Shown: in pieces, positions 7,289 to 16,277 of the stretch | Layout of the letters: the number at the start of each line of letters is the position of its first letter | Position numbering within the stretch: position 1 is the stretch's first letter | NCBI RefSeq assembly: GCF_938041965.1 | Contig: NZ_CALISE010000020.1 | Location: 186,001-250,000 of the forward strand | DNA from: an uncultured Mogibacterium sp. | GTDB taxonomy: Bacteria > Bacillota > Clostridia > Peptostreptococcales > Anaerovoracaceae | Direction: 5' to 3' | Length of the DNA: 64,000 nucleotides | The notes under the pieces: generated by a model | Seen by the model: the letters and a program-made list of their open reading frames with translations, nothing else | What the model was told of the DNA's origin: nothing | Databases searched by the model: none | Program-made: the position numbers and the translations under genes

Positions 7289-8959
7289 ATGGCTCATCCT
7301 ATTTATTTGAAGAAATCCGATTGCAAGAATTGCTATAAGTGTGTTCGCCACTGTCCTGTGCAGGCGATTAGATTTTCAGGAAATCTTGCACACGTAATCG
7401 CAGATGAATGCATGCTGTGCGGTCAGTGTTACGTTGTCTGTCCGCAGGATGCTCAGAAGATTCTTAGCGATGTCGAGAGAGTGGAGATGCTTCTAGATGG
7501 AGATGCGCCAGTGTACTTAAGCGTGGATCCTTCATTCGTCGCTTACTATGCGGGAACTGGCATTGAGAAGTTTAAGGAGACTGCTAAGGCACTCGGCTTC
7601 GTAGCTGCTGAAGAGGCCGCTAAGTTTGGTGTGGTAGTAAAGCGTGAGTATGAGGCAGTAATAGAGAATGAACGTGAGAGCGTAGTAATTTCTTCGTGCT
7701 GTCCATCGGTAAACCTTATGATTCAGAAGCACTACCCAGACCTTATCAAACATCTATCCGATGCGATGTCATACGTGCAGATACACAGCGCAGATATTAA
7801 GTCTCGCGATGAGGATGCTAAAGTAGTATTTGTCGGACCTTGTATCGCGCGTAAGGATGAGGCCAACAGGCAGGGGTCAACATTCGATGCGGTACTCACC
7901 TTCGAGGAGTTTGATGAGCTGCTAAGGGATAAGCAGGTTGAAATAAGCGAAGGCATGGACGAGTGCGCAGAATCCAAGGAGAGGCTATTTGCAGCGAGTG
8001 GCGGTATCTCAAAGTGCATGAAGGGTGATGACCACGGATACGCATATCTGTCGGTAGACGGGGCTAATAAATGCATCGACGTACTCGAAGACATCAAGAA
8101 CGGTGAAGTTGAAAAATGCTTCATCGAGCTTTGGGCATGTGCCGGCGGCTGCGTTGGTGGACCATCATTCGAGAAATATCACAACACCCCGGTTAGAAAT
8201 TACAAAGCTGTCAGCGCTTATGCAGGTGATGAGCACTTTGATGTGGTGCAGCCTGAACTGACCGCGATAACAAGAAACTTTGAGATAATGCAAGGCATGA
8301 AGGTCATGCCTAATGAGCATAAGATTCGCGAAATCATGATGCAGATGGGTAAGAGCAAGCCAGGAGATGAGCTCAACTGTGGTATGTGCGGATATGAAAC
8401 TTGCAGGGAGAAGGCAATTGCCGTGTACCAGAACAAGGCGGAGATTAAGGTGTGCCAGCCACTTCTCGCAAAGAAGTCAGAGAATTTCTCGGATATCATC
8501 TTCGACAACACACCTAATGGACTGCTTGTACTTAACGAGCGCCTAGAGATCCAGGAGATAAACCCTGCCGCTTGTAAGATCATGAATATCAGAAGGGCGC
8601 AGGATGTGCTCGGCGCACAGATTGTTACACTGCTTGAGCCAAAGCCATTTATGGATGTGCTACAGAGCAAGAAGAGCTCGTTCCAGTGTGCATATCTGGC
8701 TGAGTATGACAGATACGTGGAACAGAGCATTTTGTATAATAACAACTATCATATGCTGTTCTGCTTGATCGAAGATGTGACTGATGAGGCGAACGAGAGG
8801 TCCAAGAAGGCTAAGATAAGGCAGCAGACCACTGCAATCGCTGACCAGATGGTCGAGAAACAGATGCGAATAGTTCAGGAAATCGCTTCACTGCTCGGTG
8901 AGACGACTGCCGAGACTAAGATTGCACTCACTAAGCTGAAGGACACGATGGAGGATTAG
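7289..8959 (+). CDS. sensory [FeFe]-hydrogenase-like protein with PAS domain (HydS type)
   Basis: 556 residues. Two [4Fe-4S] ferredoxin motifs come first (C12-C15-C18-C22 and C41-C44-C47-C51). The H-cluster domain follows: SSCCPS (C137/C138), PCIARKDE (C185) and WACAGGC (C284, C288). Next is a four-Cys Fe-S motif (CGMCGYETC from C364, then C389), a PAS domain (about 400-500) and a helical tail. This order matches group C sensory [FeFe]-hydrogenases, thought to sense H2 and signal rather than produce gas. The next gene, one base away, is a PP2C-type phosphatase, the usual partner. No hydEFG maturation genes are in the window. Confidence 0.9.
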   Translation: MAHPIYLKKSDCKNCYKCVRHCPVQAIRFSGNLAHVIADECMLCGQCYVVCPQDAQKILSDVERVEMLLDGDAPVYLSVDPSFVAYYAGTGIEKFKETAKALGFVAAEEAAKFGVVVKREYEAVIENERESVVISSCCPSVNLMIQKHYPDLIKHLSDAMSYVQIHSADIKSRDEDAKVVFVGPCIARKDEANRQGSTFDAVLTFEEFDELLRDKQVEISEGMDECAESKERLFAASGGISKCMKGDDHGYAYLSVDGANKCIDVLEDIKNGEVEKCFIELWACAGGCVGGPSFEKYHNTPVRNYKAVSAYAGDEHFDVVQPELTAITRNFEIMQGMKVMPNEHKIREIMMQMGKSKPGDELNCGMCGYETCREKAIAVYQNKAEIKVCQPLLAKKSENFSDIIFDNTPNGLLVLNERLEIQEINPAACKIMNIRRAQDVLGAQIVTLLEPKPFMDVLQSKKSSFQCAYLAEYDRYVEQSILYNNNYHMLFCLIEDVTDEANERSKKAKIRQQTTAIADQMVEKQMRIVQEIASLLGETTAETKIALTKLKDTMED

Positions 8960-8960
8960 T

Positions 8961-10133
8961 ATGAACGATCTCAGTATAGATATCGGTTACAAGAGTATTA
9001 ATCACTTCGGTGAACCGCTGTGCGGTGATACTGTTGCAGTTGCACAGCAGGCAAATGGTGATAAGATCGTAGTTCTCGCCGATGGGCTTCGAAGCGGAGT
9101 AAAGGCGAGTATCCTGTCGACACTAACGTCAAAGATCATTTCTACGATGATGGCAGAAGGCATGCCACTCGAGGAGTGTGTGCACACGATAGCTGCGACG
9201 CTGCCGATAAGCTCCGAGTATGACGTTGCTTATTCGACTTTTACAATTATGCACATCAAGGATAACGAAGAGCTGGAGCTTATACAGTATGAGAATCCAA
9301 GGGTAATTCTCATCAGAGATTTTGCTGCAACCGATTACGAGATGGTTGAGCATGTAATCGATGGCAAGAAGATTTACCGCTCTGAGATTAAACTACAGGA
9401 AAATGATATATTTATCGCGATGAGTGATGGATGTCCTGGCGCAAATTCAGAGCTGTCGTATAACAAAGAGTGGACAGAAGCAGATATAGCTTCGTTCATG
9501 GAGACCATTGCGCCTGTTGGATACCCAGCCAAGACGCTGGCGACCATACTAGTCGAGGAGTGCAACAAGCTATATAAAGGAAAGCCGATTGATGATGCGA
9601 CAGCTTGCATCCTAAGAGTTATAAAGCGTGTACAGGTGAACCTCTTGTTCGGACCTCCCGCAAACCGCGAAGACTGCGACCGAATGATGTCGCTTTTCTT
9701 TTCAAAGGCAGGAAAGCATATCATCTGCGGAGGTACGACAGCTTCAATCGCAGCTGACTACCTGGGTAAGCCAATCAAAACTAACAGAGTGAATCCAAGC
9801 CTTGGAGGACCTCCTATGTCAGAAATCGAGGGAGTAGAGCTTGTAACAGAAGGAATCGTTACAATCGATCACGTAGTAAAGAATGCTCGTGATTACCTTG
9901 CAAATGACGAAGGCTTCGCAGAGTGGAGTGTCTCGCATGATGCGGCTTCCCTCGTTAGCCGTACACTGTTTGAAGAGGCAACAGATATCAACTTCTTCGT
10001 CGGAAGAGCTGTAAACCCAGCACATCAGGAGGCGGATATGCCGCTTAATTTCAGCGTTAAGATGAATATGATAGAGGAGCTTTCTGCTTCCCTAGAGAAG
10101 ATGGGAAAACGAGTAAAGGTGAGCTATTTCTAA
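8961..10133 (+). CDS. PP2C/SpoIIE-family serine phosphatase
   Basis: 390 residues. The N-terminal half carries PP2C/SpoIIE motifs: CGDTVAVAQ, then VVLADGLRSGVKAS with the metal-binding Asp, and DIFIAMSDGCPG as the second Asp motif. The C-terminal half (about 225-390) is an extra domain of unknown role with GPPANREDCDRMM and GGTTASIAADYLGK. It begins one base after the stop of the hydrogenase-like sensor, so the two are translationally coupled. Together they suggest that H2 or redox sensing controls a phosphatase output; the substrate is unknown. Confidence 0.86.
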   Translation: MNDLSIDIGYKSINHFGEPLCGDTVAVAQQANGDKIVVLADGLRSGVKASILSTLTSKIISTMMAEGMPLEECVHTIAATLPISSEYDVAYSTFTIMHIKDNEELELIQYENPRVILIRDFAATDYEMVEHVIDGKKIYRSEIKLQENDIFIAMSDGCPGANSELSYNKEWTEADIASFMETIAPVGYPAKTLATILVEECNKLYKGKPIDDATACILRVIKRVQVNLLFGPPANREDCDRMMSLFFSKAGKHIICGGTTASIAADYLGKPIKTNRVNPSLGGPPMSEIEGVELVTEGIVTIDHVVKNARDYLANDEGFAEWSVSHDAASLVSRTLFEEATDINFFVGRAVNPAHQEADMPLNFSVKMNMIEELSASLEKMGKRVKVSYF

Positions 10134-10150
10134 AGTAGAAAAGGGATTAA

Positions 10151-11476
10151 ATGGAACAGATATCGATATTTGAAAATGAGAATAGCAAGGACGAACCTTT
10201 AGCTGCTCGTATGAGGCCTAGAGACCTCAGTGAATTCGTAGGTCAGCAGCATCTCGTTGGTGATGGCAAAATCCTCAGCAAGCTTATCGAGTCTGACAAG
10301 GTGCCGTCGATGATCTTCTGGGGACCGCCAGGGGTTGGAAAGACAACACTTGCACAGATTATCGCCAGCAAAACAAAGGCGAATTTCATAACTTTTTCTG
10401 CAGTAACTAGTGGCATTAAGGAAATTCGCACAGTTATGCAGCAGGCTGACAGGTATACGAGATTCGGTGAGAAGACGATAGTATTTATCGATGAGATTCA
10501 TAGGTTCAATAAGGCGCAGCAGGATGCGTTTCTCCCTTTTGTTGAGAAGGGTAGCATCACTTTGATTGGGGCAACCACTGAAAATCCATCGTTCGAGGTG
10601 AATGGTGCGCTTTTATCTAGATCTAAGGTTTTTGTGCTTAAAAATCTTGAGACCAGCGATATCGAGCAGCTTCTAAAGCGTGCGATAATCGACCCTCGAG
10701 GCTTTGGCGACGAGAGAGTTAATATCACAGATGAAATGATTCACATGATTGCCGAACTTGCCAATGGTGATGCTAGAAGCTCTCTGACAACTCTAGAGAT
10801 GGTAATCCTAAATGGTGATATCAAGGCTGATGGAATTATAGATATAACGATGGAATCACTCGAGCAGTGTATCTCAAAGAAATCGCTACTCTACGATAAA
10901 AATGGCGAAGAGCATTACAACATCATATCAGCACTTCATAAGTCGATGAGAAATTCTGATGCCGATGCAGCCGTATACTGGCTCGCGAGGATGCTTGAGG
11001 CAGGGGAGGATCCGCTCTATGTAGCAAGGCGTGTTACTAGATTCGCTTCGGAGGATGTAGGACTAGCGGACCCTCGAGCAATGGAGATAGCGATAGCGGC
11101 TTATCAGGCGTGCCATTTTATAGGTATGCCTGAGTGCTCGGTTCATCTTACGGAGGCCGTGATTTACATGTCGCTCGCACCTAAGTCTAACGCGATGGAA
11201 GTAGCTTACTTTGCGGCAAGGGATGATGCACAGGAGCACATGGCAGAGCCAGTTCCCCTGAACATCAGAAATGCACCGACATCTCTGATGAAAGACCTCG
11301 GTTATGGCCAGGGGTACAAGTACGCACACGACTACGAAGACAAGATTACTTCGATGCAGTGCCTGCCGGATTCCCTAGTTGGCCGCGAGTATTATAAGCC
11401 AACTGAACAGGGTGCTGAAGGAAGGTTCAAGGAACGCCTTAAGAGCATCAAGGAATGGAAAAAATCGCATAAATAA
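10151..11476 (+). CDS. rarA: replication-associated recombination protein A
   Basis: 441-residue AAA+ ATPase of the RarA/MgsA/WRNIP1 family, related to clamp-loader subunits and acting at stalled replication forks. Walker A GPPGVGKTT (58-66), Walker B/box II VFIDEIHRFNK (111-121), and sensor 1 in GATTENPSFEVN are all intact. The C-terminal tetramerisation region includes LARMLEAGEDPLYVARRV and the MgsA C-terminal pattern PLNIRNAPT. Length is normal. It begins 17 bases after the phosphatase and ends before a terminator, so it may be the last gene of that unit. Confidence 0.95.
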   Translation: MEQISIFENENSKDEPLAARMRPRDLSEFVGQQHLVGDGKILSKLIESDKVPSMIFWGPPGVGKTTLAQIIASKTKANFITFSAVTSGIKEIRTVMQQADRYTRFGEKTIVFIDEIHRFNKAQQDAFLPFVEKGSITLIGATTENPSFEVNGALLSRSKVFVLKNLETSDIEQLLKRAIIDPRGFGDERVNITDEMIHMIAELANGDARSSLTTLEMVILNGDIKADGIIDITMESLEQCISKKSLLYDKNGEEHYNIISALHKSMRNSDADAAVYWLARMLEAGEDPLYVARRVTRFASEDVGLADPRAMEIAIAAYQACHFIGMPECSVHLTEAVIYMSLAPKSNAMEVAYFAARDDAQEHMAEPVPLNIRNAPTSLMKDLGYGQGYKYAHDYEDKITSMQCLPDSLVGREYYKPTEQGAEGRFKERLKSIKEWKKSHK

Positions 11477-11544
11477 CAGCGCGACATAGATCAAAATTTC
11501 CTTAATGCAAAAGTGTAATATAAAATAATATAGGTGAGTGAGAG

Positions 11545-11587
11545 CCACGGGTATAGCCATTTTGGACTGTGCTCGTGGTATTTTTTA
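11545..11587 (+). terminator. probable terminator after rarA
   Basis: An imperfect stem (CCACGGGTATAGCC against GGACTGTGCTCGTGG, with G-U pairs) is followed by ATTTTTTATTTT. Confidence 0.7.
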
Positions 11588-11630
11588 TTTTCAAATATAC
11601 ACATGAGTTTCAAAAATAAATGGCTTTGTA

Positions 11631-11639
11631 TGATATAAT
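11631..11639 (+). promoter_or_regulatory. extended -10 promoter for the G3E GTPase pair
   Basis: TGATATAAT is a perfect extended -10. No clear -35 is visible. It leaves a leader of about 70 bases before the ATG at 11719. Confidence 0.5.
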
Positions 11640-11718
11640 TTCAAAGTATAGTTAGTTAACACATACTAGCGATTAAGTAAAAAATTAAATTATTTATATA
11701 TAGAAAGGATTGAGACTA

Positions 11719-12897
11719 ATGACTAAAGTTGATATTTTCTCGGGGTTTCTAGGCGCTGGCAAGACTACGCTTATTAGAAAGCTTATCGAGGAAGCATATG
11801 GCACGGATAAAATAGTTCTCATCGAGAATGAATTTGGTGAGATCGGAGTAGATAAGGGATTCCTGCAGAATACTGGAATTGAGATTAACCAGATGAATGC
11901 TGGCTGTATCTGCTGCACTCTTGTAGGAGATTTTGGAAAGGCGCTTAATGAGGTTATCGAAAAGTATAATCCAGAGAGGATCCTCATAGAGCCGTCAGGA
12001 GTTGGTAAGCTATCAGATGTAATTATCGCGGTTCAGGATCTTAAGAACGACAAAATTGAGTTAAACGGATTTACGACAGTCGTTGATGCTACTAAAGCTG
12101 AGATGTACATGAGTAACTTCGGGGAGTTTTACGAAAATCAGGTTGAACATGCAAGCTCAATCATTTTAAGCCATACAGCTGGAATGTCTCAGGATGATAT
12201 CGATAAGTGCATCGCATTGCTTCGTGAGCATAACAAAGAAGCGTCTATCGTTACGACAGATTGGAAGGAAATTGACGGCTCTAAGATTCTAGAGCTTATG
12301 GAGCAGAAGAAGACTCTGTCCGCTGAACTCGACCGCCTGAGAGAAGAGGCGTATAGAGAGCAAGCGGAACATGAGGCAGAGCATCACCATCATGACCATC
12401 ACCACGATGATGATGAGGAGCATGAATGCTGTGGCCATGGACATCATCATGAACATGACCACGAGCACCATCACCACGATGACGAAGAGCATGAATGCTG
12501 TGGCCATGGACATCATCACGACCATGACCACGAACACCATCACCACGATGACGAAGAGCACGAGTGCTGCGGTCACGGACATCATCACCACCATCACCAC
12601 GGACACGGCCACCACGCTGACGAAGTCTTCGACGAAATGGGCGTGGAGACCGCACATCGCTTCAGCCGCGGTCAGCTCGAGCAAGCTCTAGCAGGCCTCA
12701 TGGATTCCGAGCAGTGCGGACAGGTGCTCAGAGCGAAGGGATTCGTAGCAGGTACAGAAGGCGAATGGTACGAGTTCGACTACATCCCAGGTGAGCCAGA
12801 GGTTAGAACTGCTGGAGAGGCAGAGACAACAGGAGTAATCTGCGTAATCGGAGTAGGACTCAAGAAGGATAAGATTAAGGAGCTGTTCGGAATATGA
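11719..12897 (+). CDS. G3E (CobW/P47K) GTPase with His/Cys-rich tandem repeat, metallochaperone-like
   Basis: 392 residues. The GTPase has Walker A GFLGAGKTT (9-17), the metal-binding GCICC motif (63-67) and IEPSGVG as the base region. Residues about 222-299 form a His/Asp/Glu/Cys-rich insert made of 23-residue repeats (HECCGHGHHH), each with a CC pair. The CobW C-terminal domain follows (about 310-392). G3E GTPases of this type load zinc, cobalt or nickel into target proteins; the insert would store or buffer metal. ATG at 11719 fits AGAAAGGA. It overlaps the next G3E GTPase gene by four bases. The metal is not certain. Confidence 0.88.
   Translation: MTKVDIFSGFLGAGKTTLIRKLIEEAYGTDKIVLIENEFGEIGVDKGFLQNTGIEINQMNAGCICCTLVGDFGKALNEVIEKYNPERILIEPSGVGKLSDVIIAVQDLKNDKIELNGFTTVVDATKAEMYMSNFGEFYENQVEHASSIILSHTAGMSQDDIDKCIALLREHNKEASIVTTDWKEIDGSKILELMEQKKTLSAELDRLREEAYREQAEHEAEHHHHDHHHDDDEEHECCGHGHHHEHDHEHHHHDDEEHECCGHGHHHDHDHEHHHHDDEEHECCGHGHHHHHHHGHGHHADEVFDEMGVETAHRFSRGQLEQALAGLMDSEQCGQVLRAKGFVAGTEGEWYEFDYIPGEPEVRTAGEAETTGVICVIGVGLKKDKIKELFGI
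12382..12615 (+). repeat. in-frame 69-bp tandem repeat coding a His/Cys-rich metal-binding stretch
   Basis: Units begin at 12421, 12490 and 12559 with a period of 69 bp (23 codons). A partial His-rich unit precedes them at 12382. The first two units differ by only a few bases, so recombination could change copy number. Each unit codes for DDEEHECCGHGHHH-type sequence. Confidence 0.88.
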
Positions 12898-13832
12898 GAG
12901 AGAAACCAGTATATCTATTTACAGGATTTCTAGGCTCGGGTAAGTCGACTTTCATTCAGGATACACTCGAAACACCAGAGTTCGGAGAAGGTGCAAGCAC
13001 ACTCCTCTTGGTTTGTGAGTCAGGTGAAGTGCATTATGATGAAAGTAAATTTACCGACAAAGTGTACATCGAGACAATCGAGAAGGAGACAGACCTTACA
13101 GAAGCAAAGCTCAACGGCATCGCATCGAAGTATGTATTTGACAGAGTTCTAGTCGAGTACAACGGCATGTGGATGACGCAGACTCTGTTTGAGAACATGC
13201 CTCGCAACTGGATAATCGCGCAGGAGATGACCTTCTTCGATGCGACCATGTTCGAGCTATATAATAAGAATATGAGGCAGCTCTGCTTCAACAAGATGCA
13301 GAACGCAGAGCTTGTGGTATTCAATAGATTCCAAAAGGGTGCGGACAAGATGCCGTTCCACAAGGAAGTGCGCGTAGCTAATAGACGCTCGCAGATTGTA
13401 TACGAGTTCGGTCCTCACGATATAGAGGTCGACGATATCGTGGATGAACTGCCTTTCGATAAGAAGGCAAGCACGATTGAAATCGCCGACGATATGTACG
13501 CTGACTGGTATCGCGATATCAACGAAAATCAGGACGAGTACAACAATAAGACCTTGATCCTAAAGGGCAGAGTCGTAAAGGGCGGCGATATGAAGCACGG
13601 GGAGTTCGGGCTCGGAAGGCATCTCATGACATGCTGCGTAGAGGATATGCAGTTCGCAGCGCTCATGGGCATCTATGATAGAATCGATGACTTCAAGAAT
13701 GGAGCTTGGGTTCAGGTCAAAGCCAAGGTTAGGGTTGAATACGTCGATGCATACGGGGAGAAGGGGCCAGTCCTTTACTGTAAGTCGGTAGAGGCGTGCG
13801 AGCCATGCAGCCCTGAGGTTGCGACATTTTAA
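12894..13832 (+). CDS. second G3E GTPase fused to a YcgQ-like C-terminal domain
   Basis: 312 residues. Walker A GFLGSGKST (11-19) opens a shortened CobW-like GTPase (to about 170) that lacks the CxCC metal motif at the usual place. From about 200 a beta-rich domain appears (LILKGRVVKGGDMKHGEFGL, then HLMTCCVEDMQFAALMG) resembling the C-terminal domain of YcgQ/TIGR03943 proteins, which partner a permease in zinc handling. ATGA overlap (12894-12897) couples it to the upstream GTPase. The pair probably works together in metal delivery; no permease gene is adjacent. Confidence 0.8.
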   Translation: MREKPVYLFTGFLGSGKSTFIQDTLETPEFGEGASTLLLVCESGEVHYDESKFTDKVYIETIEKETDLTEAKLNGIASKYVFDRVLVEYNGMWMTQTLFENMPRNWIIAQEMTFFDATMFELYNKNMRQLCFNKMQNAELVVFNRFQKGADKMPFHKEVRVANRRSQIVYEFGPHDIEVDDIVDELPFDKKASTIEIADDMYADWYRDINENQDEYNNKTLILKGRVVKGGDMKHGEFGLGRHLMTCCVEDMQFAALMGIYDRIDDFKNGAWVQVKAKVRVEYVDAYGEKGPVLYCKSVEACEPCSPEVATF

Positions 13833-13865
13833 ACAGCTGTTAAATGGAGAAATGCATGATTATAA

Positions 13866-13898
13866 ACCTCTTTTGTCAGGGATTCTGGCAGAAGAGGT
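13866..13898 (+). terminator. hairpin downstream of the G3E pair
   Basis: ACCTCTTTTGTCAG pairs with CTGGCAGAAGAGGT around GGATT, with a few mismatches. The following T-tract is weak (ATTAATTT). It lies in a 212-base gap that otherwise holds only the leader of the next operon. Confidence 0.45.
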
Positions 13899-14044
13899 AT
13901 TAATTTGCCTATATTTTGCTAGAGGAATAATCTACAATGATTGATATGAAGAATTTTATGTAAATGCTAATATGCAAAGTGAATTCATACCAGATTCACA
14001 CCGTGATAGTAAGGTAGAGTCAGAAGATAGAAAGGGTGCATACG

Positions 14045-14725
14045 ATGGCAACGATACTTTTCCTAGAAGATGAAAACATGATTCGCGAAGTTCTCTCTGA
14101 ATACATGGTGGTCGCAGGTCACGAGGTTGTTCCATGTGAGCGTGGCGACGAGGCGATAAAGCTGATTGAAGGGGGTGAGCATTTTGATCTTGCGGTACTC
14201 GACATCAGAGTGCCAGGAGCGACAGGGCTTGATGTGTTACAGGCTATAAAAAAAGAACGTGGCGAAGATATTGGTGCGATTATGCTCACGGCATATGACG
14301 ATATCAATACGCAGCTCGAGGCTTTTAACTACCTTGCGGATGATTACATTACAAAGCCAGCTTCTCCGATAATTCTGATTAAGAGAATTGAAGCGGTTCT
14401 TAGAAGAACTGGTAAGAGAGCTACTGCTGAGATGGATAATGGGTTCGTGGTCGATGAAGATGAGCTTCGGGCATACTATAACAAGAAGAACCTCAAACTG
14501 ACCGTAAGCGAATTTGTACTCATGAAGACTCTGAGGGATAGCCCGGGAAGGGTATTTAGCAGAAATCAACTTATCAACATGATATTCGATGAGGAGTACG
14601 TGGCGAATGATAGGATAATCGATGCACACATCAAGAATCTTAGGAAGAAACTCCCACATGACTACATCGAAACAGTTATAGGAGTTGGCTACAGATGGAG
14701 AAAAGAAGATGAAATTAGGAAGTAA
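14045..14725 (+). CDS. OmpR-family response regulator
   Basis: 226 residues: receiver domain with acidic pocket LEDE (7-10), phosphoacceptor D53 in VLDIRVPG, T82 and K104 in YITKP, followed by a winged-helix DNA-binding domain (about 130-226) ending IETVIGVGYRWRKE. ATG at 14045 has AGAAAGGG 8 bases upstream; the GTG at 14036 overlaps it. First gene of a four-gene unit with a histidine kinase (overlap 17 bases) and an ABC exporter, so it probably controls that exporter. Confidence 0.93.
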   Translation: MATILFLEDENMIREVLSEYMVVAGHEVVPCERGDEAIKLIEGGEHFDLAVLDIRVPGATGLDVLQAIKKERGEDIGAIMLTAYDDINTQLEAFNYLADDYITKPASPIILIKRIEAVLRRTGKRATAEMDNGFVVDEDELRAYYNKKNLKLTVSEFVLMKTLRDSPGRVFSRNQLINMIFDEEYVANDRIIDAHIKNLRKKLPHDYIETVIGVGYRWRKEDEIRK

Positions 14726-16277
14726 GACATTTTTGTACAGCGTCATTATCTCGCTAATCGTGGGAATCGTGATCTTTTCATACATGGTGTTCCTGATGCC
14801 TTCCATGTATATGGATTACAAGGAGAATCAAAATTTAGAAAATGCAAAGTCAGCGATGAAGTACTTCAAGAAGCACGAATCATTGAAAAACTTCAAGACC
14901 GGGGATGCAAACACGCTAGGGGTCATCATCCCTGGAAATGGCTACACTATCAGGGTTACGGGATCCAGTTTCAATGGATCAATTGAGGCGGTTAGCCCTG
15001 CGTCTAAAGAGATTATAGACCAGTTCAGGTCTCTTGATATGAGCAGTAAGAGTAGTAAAAAGGAGGCATTTAAGAATCTAAAGCCTGCACTTAAAGCCTT
15101 TGCAGAAGAGAATTCGGCTGAGATGAATAGCAGTTTTAAGATAAATCTTAAAGGAGACAGCAGCTTATCTCAGTTCAAGGTTAAGGATAAAAAATTTCAC
15201 TACTATAGTGGCGGGGTGTTAATCAGTGAGTTTTCCGTCGAGAGCCGTTACTCTGGGACTAGCTACACCTATTTTGTAGGAATTGCAAAGCATGGAGATG
15301 ACATGCTTATCCTGAGTAGCACCACGATGACACCTTCAGCAAGTGAAATTCTACCAGTTCTCTACGGGTCAGCCCCTATGCTCGTACTACTCATGATAAT
15401 ATTAGCATTTGGAGTATCAGCGATTTATTCGCGCAAAATAGTGTCTCCAATTAAGAAGCTGTCTATGGATGCGGAGAGACGCATGAGTTCGTCATCAATA
15501 AAGCTAGAGCCACTTGAAGCTGTAGGCAATGATGAGATATCTGATTTGACTGCTGCACTAAACCTACTTTATGAAAAGCAAGCACAGGCAGTTCAAAATC
15601 TCGAAGAAGAAAATAAGCGTAAAGAGGTGTATATGCGTGCGACATCGCACCAGCTAAAAACTCCGATCGCAGCATCGATGCTCCTAGTGGACGGGATGAT
15701 TGGTAAGGTCGGGAAGTTCGGGGATAGGGACCTGTATTTGCCAGAGGTAAAAGCGCAGCTCCGTGAGATGATGAGCATAATTGATGAAACATCAAATCTT
15801 AACAATGCGGCAGATAGATTCGAGGTTGAGAAGGTCGATATTGTGTCATTATGCCGAGAAACTTTAGAGAAGAACCGCATCGGAGCTGAATCTAAGGGCA
15901 TAACTCTTAATGTGCGAGATATTAAAACAGCTGTATATTGGCAAAGCAATGCGATGATGCTCAAGAAGATTCTGGAGAATCTAATCGCGAACGGCATAGA
16001 TCATACGGGTGAAAGTGGAAGTGTTACTGTCGATGTTACGGAGTCTAGAATATCGGTGTTCAATCGTCCAGGACGCATAGATGAGGAAATAATTGATGAT
16101 ATCTTTGAGCCGTTTGTAACGGGAATTCAAGGAGAAGAGATTGGACAGAAGAAGGGGCATGGATTAGGGCTTTATATAGCTAAATATTTTGCGGGAAAGC
16201 TAGGACTTGAACTGCGTGGTGACAACGTGCAGGACGGCGTTCAGTTTGTTATAGAGAAAAGAGGTAGAGATGATTAG
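14709..16277 (+). CDS. sensor histidine kinase
   Basis: 522 residues. A membrane helix (about 8-31), an extracytoplasmic domain of about 180 residues, a second helix (about 218-240), a HAMP linker, and HisKA with RATSHQLKTP (phospho-His H314). A HATPase domain follows with N box LENLIANGIDHTG and G box KKGHGLGLYIAKYFAGK. ATG at 14709 inside the regulator gene is chosen because GGAGAAAAG precedes it. The large external domain suggests that it senses a ligand outside the cell, possibly an antimicrobial peptide, given the ABC exporter that follows (inference). Confidence 0.92.
   Translation: MKLGSKTFLYSVIISLIVGIVIFSYMVFLMPSMYMDYKENQNLENAKSAMKYFKKHESLKNFKTGDANTLGVIIPGNGYTIRVTGSSFNGSIEAVSPASKEIIDQFRSLDMSSKSSKKEAFKNLKPALKAFAEENSAEMNSSFKINLKGDSSLSQFKVKDKKFHYYSGGVLISEFSVESRYSGTSYTYFVGIAKHGDDMLILSSTTMTPSASEILPVLYGSAPMLVLLMIILAFGVSAIYSRKIVSPIKKLSMDAERRMSSSSIKLEPLEAVGNDEISDLTAALNLLYEKQAQAVQNLEEENKRKEVYMRATSHQLKTPIAASMLLVDGMIGKVGKFGDRDLYLPEVKAQLREMMSIIDETSNLNNAADRFEVEKVDIVSLCRETLEKNRIGAESKGITLNVRDIKTAVYWQSNAMMLKKILENLIANGIDHTGESGSVTVDVTESRISVFNRPGRIDEEIIDDIFEPFVTGIQGEEIGQKKGHGLGLYIAKYFAGKLGLELRGDNVQDGVQFVIEKRGRDD

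Noticed and set aside
12382..12615. Tandem repeats read as a CRISPR array
   Set aside because: The units are contiguous, in frame and 69 bp long with no unique spacers; no cas genes are nearby.
12289..12684. Minus- and alternative-frame open frames across the His-rich repeat
   Set aside because: They are Met/Val- or Arg/His-rich translations of the same tandem repeat; the G3E GTPase frame explains the sequence fully.
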